This document shows, piece by piece, positions 1-9,320 of a DNA stretch of 64,000 nt (positions are counted from its first letter, which is position 1; each line of letters begins with the position of its first letter). The position numbers and the translations under genes are program-made. Source of the DNA: Urechidicola croceus (GTDB taxonomy: Bacteria; Bacteroidota; Bacteroidia; Flavobacteriales; Flavobacteriaceae); assembly GCF_001761325.1 (NCBI RefSeq), contig NZ_CP017478.1:1370001-1434000 (forward strand), read 5' to 3'. A model generated the notes under the pieces. It was not told the origin of the DNA, did no database searches, and was given only the letters and a program-made list of their open reading frames with translations.

Positions 1-845
1 AAAAACAACTTCTTCTTGAACCAAGTATGAGAAACACATCACCGTGTATTTTATATGCTGCTTTAAAAATATATGCTCAAAATCCTGACGCTGTAATGAT
101 TATTGCTCCTAGTGATCATTGGATTGATGATGTTCCAAATTTTATTGAAAATATTGAAACCGCATTTGAGTACTGTCAACAAAATGATGTACTAATGACT
201 TTAGGAATTGAACCCAATTCACCTAATACTGGTTATGGATACATTCAATTTGAAAATGCTCAAAATGAAATCAAAAAAGTGAAAAAATTTACTGAAAAAC
301 CAAATTTAGAAACTGCTAAAGAGTTTATTAATAGTGGCGACTATTTGTGGAATGCTGGAATTTTTATATGGAGTGTCAAAAGTATAATCAAATCGTTTCA
401 AAAAAGTCTACCTGAAATGTATGACCTTTTTAGTAAAGGAAATAATGTTTATAACTCTGAATTTGAAGATGATTTTATTGAAACAAATTATTCTAAATCA
501 CAAGATATATCTATAGATTTTGGCATTCTTGAAAAGGCTCAAAACGTATGTGTTCTACCTGTAGATTTTGGATGGAATGATTTAGGCACATGGGGATCAC
601 TATACGAAAAACTACCAAAAGATAATCAAAATAATGCCACTGTAGGTGGAGAAGTTATATTTAGAGATTCGACAAACAATATAATCAGAACTCAAAAAAA
701 TAAAAAAGTTGTAATTCAAGGTTTGGAAAATTTTATTGTAGTTGAAAATGAAGATGTTTTATTAATTTGCCCCAAAACTGAAGAACAAGAAATAAAAGAA
801 ATTACAAAACAAGTTAAAAAAGATTTTGGTGACACATTTGTATAA
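1..845 (+). CDS. manC: Mannose-1-phosphate guanylyltransferase (5'-truncated by window edge)
   Basis: The reading frame is open to the left edge of the window. The bases before the first ATG at 27 encode QLLLEPSMRNTSPC, which matches the family motif EPSxRNTAP, so that ATG is internal and the true start lies outside. The enzyme makes GDP-mannose from mannose-1-phosphate and GTP in the cytoplasm, for surface polysaccharide and glycan synthesis. Visible family marks are FTEKPNLETA (the EKP substrate loop), GDYLWNAGIFIW and DFGWNDLGTWGSL. The C-terminal part is the left-handed beta-helix region found in the short, monofunctional form; no phosphomannose isomerase domain follows. The next gene starts 14 bp downstream in the same direction. 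Confidence 0.93.
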   Translation, partial: KQLLLEPSMRNTSPCILYAALKIYAQNPDAVMIIAPSDHWIDDVPNFIENIETAFEYCQQNDVLMTLGIEPNSPNTGYGYIQFENAQNEIKKVKKFTEKPNLETAKEFINSGDYLWNAGIFIWSVKSIIKSFQKSLPEMYDLFSKGNNVYNSEFEDDFIETNYSKSQDISIDFGILEKAQNVCVLPVDFGWNDLGTWGSLYEKLPKDNQNNATVGGEVIFRDSTNNIIRTQKNKKVVIQGLENFIVVENEDVLLICPKTEEQEIKEITKQVKKDFGDTFV

Positions 846-859
846 AAACAATACTATCT

Positions 860-2272
860 ATGGAAACAAATTTCAGCAATCAAACGCCAGAGAGAAATAC
901 TAACCCTAGTGATTTAAAGAATATCTGGGAAAACTTCATTCAATTTTTAAAAGAGTTATTAGATATCAAGAAGGATACCGATAAAAGCGGGACAATTCAA
1001 GACATCAAAGATAACATCTCTATGAAAGGTGCAACGGCCTGGGTATTAATATTTTCAATACTCATTGCATCTATTGGTTTAAATGTTAGTTCAACAGCTG
1101 TTGTAATTGGAGCCATGTTAATTTCTCCATTGATGGGTCCAATATTAGGAATTGGATTGTCAATTGGTATAAATGATATTGATACCTTAAAAAGATCATT
1201 TGTCAATTTAGGAGTAATGATTGGTTTAAGCCTTATTACTTCTTTCGCTTTCTTTAGTTTACCAATATTCCAAGATTTAACTCCAGAAATTAAAGCAAGA
1301 ACTGCACCTGATGTTAGAGATGTTTTTATAGCTATTGCCGGTGGATTAGCATTGATAGTCGCCCTTACAAGAAGAAACAAACAAACTAATACTATTGCGG
1401 GTGTTGCAATTGCGACAGCATTAATGCCTCCATTATGTACTGCAGGTTATGGATTGGCAGTTTGGAACCTTAAATTCTTTTGGGGTGCTATGTTTTTATT
1501 TACAATCAATACTATTTTTATTGCTTTAGCAACTTTTCTGATTGTAAAGTTTTTACGTTTTCCAATGGTAAAATATATCAATTCTATTAACAGAAAGAGA
1601 GTTGCACAATTAGCTTCATTCGTAGCTTTAATTATTTTTGCTTTTAGCGTTTATCAATTCTACAATCTTTTCCAACAAGATAAATTCAAAAAGAATGCTC
1701 ATAATTTTATAAATGAAATGAAAGCTGATGGAATAAGTATTATTGATGAAGACGATGAAAATATAAGCTTTCAAGACAATAGTATAAAATTAGTTTTGTA
1801 TGGAAAAAAATTGAGTGAAGTTGAAATTAGTCAATGGACAACAAAATTAAAAAAATACGGATTAGATGGTACTAGTTTAAATATTCAACAAGGCGCAGAT
1901 GATTCAGATTTACGTGCTCAAGTTCAAAATTTGAGTGATTTATACGCTAGAAATCAACAAATCATTATTTCAAGAGATGACGCAATAAGATTGAGTGATG
2001 AAAAAATAAAAGTACTTGAAAAAGAGTTAAACAAATTATATAAAGTTCCTTTTTCTCAAATTAGTACAGAAGCTAAAATCAATTATGAAGGATTGAAATC
2101 ATTAAGTTATGCTAATTTGATAACTACCAATTTTCAATCTACTGATACTACTACTGTGTTTACGACTAGTTGGTATGATAGTATTCCTAATATTGATCAA
2201 AGAGAAACTAAATTAAAATTGTGGCTAAAATCAAGACTTAAACTAGACACAATAACTGTAATCAGAAATTAA
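860..2272 (+). CDS. DUF389 family integral membrane protein
   Basis: A 470-residue membrane protein of the DUF389 (TIGR00271/TIGR00341-like) family, whose function is unknown. Residues about 55-270 hold six or seven hydrophobic segments with the family signatures VVIGAMLISPLMGPILG and GVAIATALMPPLCTAGYG. A short polar N-terminus precedes them and a charged C-terminal region of about 190 residues follows, with a coiled-coil-like stretch near residues 355-400. It begins 14 bp after manC and ends 8 bp before a TonB-dependent receptor gene, so the three may be co-transcribed. No obvious Shine-Dalgarno is present, which is normal in this phylum. The family call is firm; no role can be read from the sequence. 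Confidence 0.88.
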   Translation: METNFSNQTPERNTNPSDLKNIWENFIQFLKELLDIKKDTDKSGTIQDIKDNISMKGATAWVLIFSILIASIGLNVSSTAVVIGAMLISPLMGPILGIGLSIGINDIDTLKRSFVNLGVMIGLSLITSFAFFSLPIFQDLTPEIKARTAPDVRDVFIAIAGGLALIVALTRRNKQTNTIAGVAIATALMPPLCTAGYGLAVWNLKFFWGAMFLFTINTIFIALATFLIVKFLRFPMVKYINSINRKRVAQLASFVALIIFAFSVYQFYNLFQQDKFKKNAHNFINEMKADGISIIDEDDENISFQDNSIKLVLYGKKLSEVEISQWTTKLKKYGLDGTSLNIQQGADDSDLRAQVQNLSDLYARNQQIIISRDDAIRLSDEKIKVLEKELNKLYKVPFSQISTEAKINYEGLKSLSYANLITTNFQSTDTTTVFTTSWYDSIPNIDQRETKLKLWLKSRLKLDTITVIRN

Positions 2273-2280
2273 AACCGTTC

Positions 2281-4563
2281 ATGAAACAACTATCAACCCT
2301 AATTATTCTATTATTTTTTTCTATTAATTCATTTGCCCAAGAAATTCAAGGTAAAGTCATAGAATCAGAAAATTCAATTGAACTAAGTAACGTGCAAATT
2401 TTCAATTCTGAAAACATAGAAATAACAACAACAAACAATAATGGGATTTTTATTTTGCCAACACCAGGTTCTTATACTTTTAAAAAAGAAGGTTTTCAAA
2501 ATAAAACTATTGATTTAAAAAGTTCAAAATTTGTCATTATAGAATTAAACGTTTTACCTGAAAACTTAAATGAAATACAAATTACAGCCAGTAATTTAAA
2601 TAGCCAAATAAAATCATTACCAACTGCAATTTCAGTAATTTCCACCAAAGAAATAGAGAATAGTGATAATGTCAACATGACTTCAATTCTCAATACAGTA
2701 CCAGGAGTTGTTGTTCATAATGGTACTCTAACTACTAACAAGATAAATATAAGAGGTATTGGCTCAAGAAATTTATATGGAACTAGTAAATTAAGAGCCT
2801 ATTACCAAGACATTCCATTAACCAATGGTTCAGGTGAATCAACAATAGAAGATATTGAAATAACTTCAATAGGTCGAATAGAAATATTAAAAGGACCTTC
2901 ATCAAGCATATATGGTGCAGGACTTGGAGGTACAATTCAATTAATTCCAAATAAAGGTTTATATAATGAAAATTCAATAAGAGGCGGTTATATTTTTGGC
3001 TCTTATGGGCTACAAAAATATCTTGCTCAAGTCAATTTAGGAAACGATTCAAATTCAGCAAATATTATTTATACAAATACTCAAAAAGATGGTTATCGTG
3101 ATAATAATCAACTTGACAAACAATCTTTTTCAGTGGCTACAAATCATTTTATTGGAGAATCTGACAAACTTACTTTTATTGGAAATTATATTGATTTAAA
3201 GGCTTTTATACCTAGTTCAATAAATGAAGAAACTTACTTAAATGAGCCTACTTCTGCAGATTTTAGATGGGGTCAAGCGAAAGGATACGAAGATTATACT
3301 AAAGGTTTATTTGGTATTTCATGGCAACATGATTATAATTCTAAAACCACTCAATATACAAGTGTTTTTACTTCATTTTTTGATTCGTACGAAGCTAAAA
3401 CATTTGAAATAGAAGGGATTAAAAATAACTCTATAGGATTGAGAACTAGATTCGTTTCTAACTCAACGCTTTTCAACAAGCCATTAGAATGGACAATTGG
3501 TGGAGAACTTTTTAATGACAATAACAAGACCAAAGTATATGAAAACCTATTTGATGATACTACTAACGGAAGTGTAGAAGGAAGTTTAACCGAAAGATAT
3601 GAAGAAAACAGACGTTATTTCAATGTGTTTATTGATTCAAAATTAGAACTTACAAGTAAAACTAATTTCACTTTTGGAGTAAACTTAAATAAAACTTCTT
3701 ATGATTTAGATGATCAGATTAATAGTGATAGTAGTGGTATTACTGGAGATTACAGTTTTGACGCGATTTTTTCTCCAAAATTTGGTTTAACTCATCAAAT
3801 CAATGACAATATTATGATTTACGAAACCGCAAGTCATGGTTTTTCACCTCCTACGCTAGAAGAAACTTTACAACCTGATGGTCAAATCAATCCTGATATT
3901 AAACCAGAAAGTGGTTGGAATTTTGAGATTGGAAGTAGAGGAAAACTATTTAATAAAAAGTTAAATTACGATATTGCCTTATACAAAATGGATGTGAAAA
4001 ATCTATTAGTTCCAAGAAGAACTGGAGATGAGGAATTTGTTGGTATTAATGCAGGAAAAACAGAATATACTGGTTTAGAATTTGGTGTTGGTTATAATGT
4101 TCTAAAAACAGAAAAGTTGACTATTTACCACTCAAATGCATTAAACTTTACCGATTTTAAATTTAAAGATTTTGTAGATGAAGATAGTGATGAAGACTAT
4201 TCTGGTAATAGATTAACTGGTGTTCCAAAATTTACATTTAATTCTCAATTAAACTTTGATTCAAAATGTGGTATATATGCATTTATCAATTACAATTACA
4301 CTGATAAAATTCCGATGCGAGACGATAACTCAATTTATTCAGACTCTTATAAGTTAGTTAATACAAGAATTGGTTACAAATCAAATTTTAGCAAAAAATA
4401 CGAACTTAATTTATTTCTTGGCATCAACAATGTTTTTGATGAACAATACGCTTCTATGCTTTTAATAAATGCACCAAGTTTTGGAGGAAGAGCACCTAGA
4501 TATTATTACCCTGGAGAACCTACAAACTATTACTCTGGTTTCAATTTAAAATATATATTCTAA
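2281..4563 (+). CDS. TonB-dependent outer-membrane receptor
   Basis: A 760-residue outer-membrane transporter. Residues 1-20 are a signal peptide ending SFAQ. Residues about 21-100 form a carboxypeptidase-like regulatory fold (EIQGKVIESENS onward). Residues about 105-220 are the plug domain, with ILNTVPGVVVHNG, KINIRGIGSRN and ILKGPSSSIYGAGLGG, and the rest is a 22-strand type barrel ending in the aromatic residue F. It lacks the SusC-type features and has no SusD partner nearby, so it more likely takes up a siderophore, cofactor or other small ligand than a glycan; the substrate cannot be told. It follows the DUF389 gene by 8 bp and is closed by a clear terminator at 4583-4617. Confidence 0.93.
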   Translation: MKQLSTLIILLFFSINSFAQEIQGKVIESENSIELSNVQIFNSENIEITTTNNNGIFILPTPGSYTFKKEGFQNKTIDLKSSKFVIIELNVLPENLNEIQITASNLNSQIKSLPTAISVISTKEIENSDNVNMTSILNTVPGVVVHNGTLTTNKINIRGIGSRNLYGTSKLRAYYQDIPLTNGSGESTIEDIEITSIGRIEILKGPSSSIYGAGLGGTIQLIPNKGLYNENSIRGGYIFGSYGLQKYLAQVNLGNDSNSANIIYTNTQKDGYRDNNQLDKQSFSVATNHFIGESDKLTFIGNYIDLKAFIPSSINEETYLNEPTSADFRWGQAKGYEDYTKGLFGISWQHDYNSKTTQYTSVFTSFFDSYEAKTFEIEGIKNNSIGLRTRFVSNSTLFNKPLEWTIGGELFNDNNKTKVYENLFDDTTNGSVEGSLTERYEENRRYFNVFIDSKLELTSKTNFTFGVNLNKTSYDLDDQINSDSSGITGDYSFDAIFSPKFGLTHQINDNIMIYETASHGFSPPTLEETLQPDGQINPDIKPESGWNFEIGSRGKLFNKKLNYDIALYKMDVKNLLVPRRTGDEEFVGINAGKTEYTGLEFGVGYNVLKTEKLTIYHSNALNFTDFKFKDFVDEDSDEDYSGNRLTGVPKFTFNSQLNFDSKCGIYAFINYNYTDKIPMRDDNSIYSDSYKLVNTRIGYKSNFSKKYELNLFLGINNVFDEQYASMLLINAPSFGGRAPRYYYPGEPTNYYSGFNLKYIF

Positions 4564-4582
4564 TTAATTTAGAAATCCATAT

Positions 4583-4617
4583 AAATAGCATCCTCAATTG
4601 GGTGCTATTTTTATTTT
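4583..4617 (+). terminator. Rho-independent terminator after the TonB receptor
   Basis: An 11-bp stem (4583-4593 with 4600-4610, one T-G wobble) around a 6-base loop is followed by TTATTTTA. It sits 20 bp after the receptor stop codon. Confidence 0.85.
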
Positions 4618-4681
4618 ACGAAATACCTTTGTTGATTTTTTTTGTAATTTTATAGTTCCTAATTTTAATTAAACCTATATA

Positions 4682-5806
4682 ATGAGAAAACTAACTTATG
4701 TTCTTTTTACAATAGTATTTGTACTAAGTTCATGCAAAAAAAACACTTCTGAAAAAGTTGTGACAAATATTGAATCGAACGATGATTTTAGTTTCAAAGT
4801 TGAAACTATTGTTGATGGTTTAGAAGTACCTTGGGGTATGGCATTCTTGCCAGATGGATCAATCTTAATAACAGAACAAAAAGGAGAATTAATTCATTTT
4901 AAAAATGGAATAAAAACTTTAGTTGAAAATGTTCCTGAAGTATATTTTGAAGGACAAGGTGGATTACTTGATATTGAATTGGATCCAAATTATACTGAAA
5001 ATGGTTGGATTTATATTTCATATTCTGGAAATATAAATGATGAAGGAGCCAATACTGTAATAATGAGAGGAAAATTAAAAGATAATAAACTTATCGATCA
5101 AGAAACACTCTACACTGCAACTCCAAATTACAAAAGAGGAGTTCATTTTGGATCTAGAATTCAATTTGATAATAATAAGTACTTATTCTTCTCAATTGGT
5201 GATCGTTTTAATAGAGATATCAATCCTCAAGATATTACGAGAGATTGTGGTAAAATCTATAGGATTAATTCTGATGGAACAATTCCAGAGAATAATCCAT
5301 TTTACAATACTGAAGGAGCAAAAAAAGCCATCTTTTCTTATGGGCATAGAAATCCACAAGGAATGACTTTACATCCTAAAACTGGAGAAATTTGGACACA
5401 TGAACACGGTCCAAGAGGTGGAGATGAAATTAATATTATTAAAAGTGGTAAAAACTATGGTTGGCCAAAAGTAACATACGGAATAAATTATAGTGGAACT
5501 GAAATTACTAAGGATACTATACTTCCAGGAATGGAACAACCTATTCATTATTGGGTGCCATCAATTGCTCCAAGCGGAATGACTTTCATTACGAGTGATA
5601 AGTATCCTGCTTGGAAAGGTAATCTTATGGTTGGTTCAATAAAATTTCAATATTTAAACAGATGTGTTATTGAAAATAACAAGGTTATTAAGGAAGAAAA
5701 ACTTTTAGAAGGACTTGGAAGATTAAGAACAGTAAAACAAGCCCCAGATGGCTATATTTATTGTGCAATAGAAGATTTAGGTATTGTACGCCTAATTCCA
5801 AATTAA
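4682..5806 (+). CDS. PQQ-dependent sugar dehydrogenase, lipoprotein
   Basis: A 374-residue six-bladed beta-propeller of the glucose/sorbosone dehydrogenase family (soluble aldose dehydrogenase, YliI/Asd type). The N-terminus is a lipoprotein signal with lipobox LSSC (Cys18), so the enzyme is anchored in the envelope. Propeller hallmarks include VPWGMAFLPDGSILITEQ, GGLLDIELDPNY, SYGHRNPQGMTLHPKTGE, WTHEHGPRGGDEIN and APSGMTFI; His and Arg in the last three lie where the family binds PQQ and substrate. The family oxidizes aldoses in the periplasm with PQQ as cofactor. No PQQ biosynthesis genes are in the window, so cofactor supply is unknown. It is a single gene between two terminators. Confidence 0.9.
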   Translation: MRKLTYVLFTIVFVLSSCKKNTSEKVVTNIESNDDFSFKVETIVDGLEVPWGMAFLPDGSILITEQKGELIHFKNGIKTLVENVPEVYFEGQGGLLDIELDPNYTENGWIYISYSGNINDEGANTVIMRGKLKDNKLIDQETLYTATPNYKRGVHFGSRIQFDNNKYLFFSIGDRFNRDINPQDITRDCGKIYRINSDGTIPENNPFYNTEGAKKAIFSYGHRNPQGMTLHPKTGEIWTHEHGPRGGDEINIIKSGKNYGWPKVTYGINYSGTEITKDTILPGMEQPIHYWVPSIAPSGMTFITSDKYPAWKGNLMVGSIKFQYLNRCVIENNKVIKEEKLLEGLGRLRTVKQAPDGYIYCAIEDLGIVRLIPN

Positions 5807-5831
5807 AAGTTAGTAATTTACTATTTAGCAT

Positions 5832-5870
5832 AAAAAAAAACCGAAAGTTAATTAACTTTCGGTTTTTTTT
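5832..5870. terminator. Bidirectional terminator between sugar dehydrogenase and tRNA-Lys
   Basis: A perfect 26-bp palindrome (5839-5864, AACCGAAAGTTAA and its complement) is flanked by an A-run on the left and a T-run on the right. It can end transcription of the plus-strand dehydrogenase and of the minus-strand tRNA. Confidence 0.9.
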
Positions 5871-5871
5871 G

Positions 5872-5944
5872 TGACTTGGCTGGGGCTCGAACCCAGGACC
5901 ACCTCCTTAAAAGGGAGGTGCTCTACCAACTGAGCTACCAAGTC
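5872..5944 (-). tRNA. tRNA-Lys (anticodon TTT)
   Basis: Read on the minus strand, this folds into a 73-base cloverleaf. The acceptor stem is GACTTGG/CCAAGTC, the D arm contains AGCTCAGTTGGTAGAGC, the anticodon stem is CCTCC/GGAGG around loop CTTTTAA (anticodon TTT), and the T arm is CTGGG-TTCGAGC-CCCAG. The discriminator base is A and CCA is not encoded. It has its own promoter at 5968-5998 and a terminator 2 bases beyond its 3' end. Confidence 0.97.
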
Positions 5945-5967
5945 CTCACTTTTTCTCTTAGCGGGTG

Positions 5968-5998
5968 CAAATATAGGTTACTTTTTCAAAAAAACAAA
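5968..5998 (-). promoter_or_regulatory. Bacteroidota-type promoter of tRNA-Lys
   Basis: On the minus strand TTTG (5998-5995) is followed after exactly 19 bases by TATATTTG (5975-5968), a full match to the phylum's housekeeping consensus TTTG-N19-TAnnTTTG. The bases after the -7 box, CACCCGCTAAG, are nearly the same as those at the tRNA-Val promoter (52630-52660). Confidence 0.85.
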
Positions 5999-6003
5999 CC
6001 CTT

Positions 6004-6774
6004 TTACAATTTACTTTCTTTTAAATATACTTCTCTTATTTTTTTAAATAAATTAGAAGAATAAACAAAATTTACAATCGCTTCATTGTCAGTAATAAAC
6101 ATATCTTCATTTGTTCCTTCCCAAGCTTTATGACCATTCTTTAAAAAAACTATTTTTTCACCAATTTCCATCACAGAATTCATATCATGTGAATTTATTA
6201 CCGTAATAATTTGATATTCTTCTGTAATTTCTTGAATCAAATTATCAATGACAGTAGCTGTTTGAGGATCTAAACCTGAATTTGGTTCATCACAAAACAA
6301 ATATTTTGGATTCATTACAATTGCTCTAGCAATTGCAACTCTTTTTTGCATTCCTCCAGAAAGTTCTGCTGGGAATTTTGGATTAGAACCAGGTAAATTT
6401 ACTCTATCAAGAACAAAATTTACTCTATCAAGCATTTCTGAATTTGTTTGATTTGTAAACATTTTTAAAGGAAACATTATATTTTCTTCAACAGTTAAAG
6501 AATCATATAAAGCACTTCCTTGAAAAACCATTCCTATTTCGGTTCTTAATTGTCTTTTTTGCTCAATATCTAAATCAGCATACACTCTGCCATCAAAAGA
6601 AATCATTCCAGATTCTGGAGTATGTAATCCTAATAAACATTTTAAGAAAACCGTTTTTCCTGAACCACTTTGACCAATAATTAAATTTGTTTTACCTTTT
6701 TCAAAAGAAGTTGTAATTCCTTTTAGAATATGTGCCTCTCCAAAACTTTTATGTAAATCTTTAACCTCTATCAT
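6004..6774 (-). CDS. ABC transporter ATP-binding protein, MlaF type
   Basis: A 256-residue ATPase that pairs with the MlaE-type permease just upstream, forming a lipid (Mce/Mla-type) ABC transporter at the inner membrane. It has Walker A GQSGSGKT, signature LSGGMQKRVAIARA, Walker B YLFCDEPNSGLDPQT and switch His in INSHDM. I place the start at the ATG at 6774, giving MIEVKDLHKSFG, rather than at the TTG codon 60 bases upstream. The ATG overlaps the permease stop codon as TAATG, a sign of translational coupling. No Mce-domain protein or other Mla subunit lies within the window. Confidence 0.92.
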   Translation of the reverse strand: MIEVKDLHKSFGEAHILKGITTSFEKGKTNLIIGQSGSGKTVFLKCLLGLHTPESGMISFDGRVYADLDIEQKRQLRTEIGMVFQGSALYDSLTVEENIMFPLKMFTNQTNSEMLDRVNFVLDRVNLPGSNPKFPAELSGGMQKRVAIARAIVMNPKYLFCDEPNSGLDPQTATVIDNLIQEITEEYQIITVINSHDMNSVMEIGEKIVFLKNGHKAWEGTNEDMFITDNEAIVNFVYSSNLFKKIREVYLKESKL

Positions 6775-7514
6775 TATCCTAAAAGCATTTGAGTTAAGAA
6801 ATAGTTTAATAAAATAATCACTACGCTTGTCCAAACAACAGCCTGTGTACTTGCTCGTCCAACTTCTAATGAACCTCCTTTTACATAATAACCATGATAA
6901 GCAGGAACTGTAGCTATAACAAATGCAAATACTGTTGCCTTAATCAAAGCATATTTAATAAAATAAGGATTAAAATCTAATTGTATACCATCAATATAAT
7001 CTACGGTATAAAACAAATCTGTTAAAATTCCTGCTGCCCAACCTCCAAAAATTCCTAAAAACATAGCAATTAATACTAAAAGCGGGTAGAAAAATAAGGT
7101 TGCAACAATTTTAGGTAATACAAGATAATTTAAAGAGTTAACACCCATTACTTCAAGTGCATCAATCTGCTCCGTTACTCTCATTGTACCAATACTTGAA
7201 GCAATATACGAACCAACTTTTCCAGCTAAAATCACAGAAGTAAAAGTTGGTCCAAACTCTAAAATCATTGATCGTTTAGTTGCAAAACCAATTAGGTATT
7301 TTGGAATAAATGGACTATCAACATTTAGTGCTGTTTGAATAGCCACAACACCTCCAATAAAAAAGGATATAAACATTATTATTCCTAGTGATTTCAGACC
7401 TAAATCTTCAATCTCTCTAAACAAAATTTCTCTAAAAACTTTCCATTTTTGAGGTCTCTTAAAAACCTGCCCTAGCATTATGAAGTATTTACCTATATGC
7501 TCAAAATAATTCAT
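6774..7514 (-). CDS. ABC transporter permease, MlaE/YrbE type
   Basis: A 246-residue permease with about five hydrophobic segments. Signatures are LGIIMFISFFIGGVVAIQTA near the N-terminus, GKVGSYIASSIGTMRVTEQI followed by DALEVMGVNSLNYLVLPKI (the family motif after the conserved EQIDAL), and a C-terminal TM segment. The family moves phospholipids between inner and outer membrane to keep outer-membrane asymmetry. It is the first gene of a two-gene minus-strand operon with the ATPase, sharing the bases TAATG. It is divergent from the alkaline phosphatase gene with 117 bp between them. Confidence 0.92.
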   Translation of the reverse strand: MNYFEHIGKYFIMLGQVFKRPQKWKVFREILFREIEDLGLKSLGIIMFISFFIGGVVAIQTALNVDSPFIPKYLIGFATKRSMILEFGPTFTSVILAGKVGSYIASSIGTMRVTEQIDALEVMGVNSLNYLVLPKIVATLFFYPLLVLIAMFLGIFGGWAAGILTDLFYTVDYIDGIQLDFNPYFIKYALIKATVFAFVIATVPAYHGYYVKGGSLEVGRASTQAVVWTSVVIILLNYFLTQMLLG

Positions 7515-7601
7515 TCAATTTCTTTTTGCTAAAATATTAAATTAATACAACCTTTTACACATTCTTAACAAGAAATAAAAGACTAACTATTTATTAAATT
7601 G

Positions 7602-7609
7602 TAACTTTG
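7602..7609 (+). promoter_or_regulatory. -7 box upstream of the alkaline phosphatase gene
   Basis: TAACTTTG is a full match to the phylum -7 consensus TAnnTTTG and lies 22 bases before the start codon. I see no TTTG at the usual 19-base spacing. Confidence 0.5.
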
Positions 7610-7631
7610 TTTCTCTAAAACTCCATTAAAA

Positions 7632-9308
7632 ATGAAGAAAACGTTTTTATTGATATTATCAATAGTACTAATAGTAAATTGTAAATCACAAAATACAAAT
7701 CAATCATTAATTAACAACACTGAAATTACTTCAGTAACAAAACCAAAACTTGTCGTTGGAATTGTTGTCGACCAAATGAGGTATGACTATCTTACAAGAT
7801 TTTATGACAAATATTCTGAAGGTGGATTTAAACGTTTAATGAATAATGGCTATAACTTAAAGAATACACATTACAACTACATCCCTACATTTACTGCTCC
7901 TGGGCACGCATCTATTTATACAGGTACTACTCCAGAAAATCATGGCATAATAGGAAATAATTGGTACGATAAATTTGCAAAAAAAAGTATCTATTGCGTT
8001 GATGACGAAAATTATATCACGATTGGATCTAATTCTAATGAAGGAAAAAAATCACCGAAAAGATTATTAACAACCACAGTTACAGATCAACTTCATATTG
8101 CTCAAAATATGAGTGGAAAAACAATTGGTATTGGAATTAAAGATCGTTCATCTGTTTTACCTGCAGGCCATACTGCCAATGGTGCATATTGGTTTGATGG
8201 TAAAAACGTTGGAAAATGGGTTAGTAGTTCTTATTACATGACAAGTTTACCTAAGTGGGTTAATGAATTTAATAATACAAATAAGGCCGATACATATTTA
8301 AATCAGCCTTGGATAACTTTATATAATATCTCAACATATACTGAAAGTATTGAAGATAAAAACAATTATGAAGGACCTTTAAAAGGTGAAAAATATGCAA
8401 CATTCCCACACGACTTACCAAGTTTAAGAGAAAAAAATGGAAATTATGATTTGATAAAATCCACTCCTTTCGGGAACACATTGACAACAGATTTTGCTAT
8501 TTCTGCAATCAAAGGAGAAAAATTAGGAAAAAGTCAATTTACAGATTTTCTTACAATAAGTTATTCAAGTACAGACTATGTTGGACATCGATATGGTGTT
8601 GAATCAAAAGAAATAGAAGATACCTATATTCGATTAGATAAAGATTTAGAAAGGTTGTTATTAACACTAGATAAAGAAATTGGTAATGAAAATTACACCT
8701 TATTTTTAACTGCCGATCATGCAGCAACTCAAGTACCAAAATACTTGACAGATTTAAAAATTCCATCAGGGTATCTAAATAATCAAAGTTTAAATGAATA
8801 CTTAAATAATGTTACATTAGATTATTTTGGTTCAAATGGTTTAATTGAAAATATTTCAAACTCAAATATATTTTTGAATACTGAAAAAATTAGATCTTTA
8901 AATTTAGATAAAAACAAAATTTCAGAAACAATTGTTGATGAACTAATTAACTTCAAAGATATTCATAAAACTGTAAGTGCTAAAACCCTTCAAACTTCTA
9001 ATTTTAAAGATGGATTACTAAGTTTATTACAAAAAGGTTATAACCAAAAATTTTCTGGTGATGTTCTCTTTACGAAATCTCCATCAGTAATTAGTGATTA
9101 TTATGAAGAGAAAGGCGGGACTACTCACGGTTCTGGATATAGCTATGACACGCATGTACCATTATTATTTTACGGAAATGGAATTAAAAAAGGGAACTCT
9201 AACAATTACTATCCAATTGTTGACATTGCACCAACTATTTCGGCTTTATTAAATATTGAATTCCCAAATGGTTCAACTGGAACTGTAATAGTAGAAGTAT
9301 TAAAATAA
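7632..9308 (+). CDS. PafA-type alkaline phosphatase
   Basis: A 558-residue phosphomonoesterase of the alkaline phosphatase superfamily, close to the calcium-activated PafA of Elizabethkingia. The N-terminus is a lipoprotein signal ending VNC, so the enzyme is exported. The known PafA active-site set can be traced: metal Asp in VVDQMRYDYL, nucleophile Thr88 in PTFTAPGHAS, Asn in IIGNNWYD, Lys and Arg in GIKDRSSVLPAGH, Asp and His in STDYVGHRYG, Asp-His in TADHAA, and the last His in TTHGSGYSYD. The phosphate-binding Asn/Lys/Arg set supports a monoesterase over a diesterase. It likely scavenges phosphate from organic esters in the envelope. The M90 peptidase gene follows after 12 bp. Confidence 0.93.
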   Translation: MKKTFLLILSIVLIVNCKSQNTNQSLINNTEITSVTKPKLVVGIVVDQMRYDYLTRFYDKYSEGGFKRLMNNGYNLKNTHYNYIPTFTAPGHASIYTGTTPENHGIIGNNWYDKFAKKSIYCVDDENYITIGSNSNEGKKSPKRLLTTTVTDQLHIAQNMSGKTIGIGIKDRSSVLPAGHTANGAYWFDGKNVGKWVSSSYYMTSLPKWVNEFNNTNKADTYLNQPWITLYNISTYTESIEDKNNYEGPLKGEKYATFPHDLPSLREKNGNYDLIKSTPFGNTLTTDFAISAIKGEKLGKSQFTDFLTISYSSTDYVGHRYGVESKEIEDTYIRLDKDLERLLLTLDKEIGNENYTLFLTADHAATQVPKYLTDLKIPSGYLNNQSLNEYLNNVTLDYFGSNGLIENISNSNIFLNTEKIRSLNLDKNKISETIVDELINFKDIHKTVSAKTLQTSNFKDGLLSLLQKGYNQKFSGDVLFTKSPSVISDYYEEKGGTTHGSGYSYDTHVPLLFYGNGIKKGNSNNYYPIVDIAPTISALLNIEFPNGSTGTVIVEVLK

Positions 9309-9320
9309 TCATTAAAATTC

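Noticed and set aside
997-1380. Minus-strand open frame of 127 codons inside the DUF389 gene
   Set aside because: It is fully antisense to a well-conserved membrane-protein gene, and its translation shows no family motif.
5876-6064. Plus-strand 62-codon open frame
   Set aside because: It lies over tRNA-Lys and its promoter on the opposite strand.
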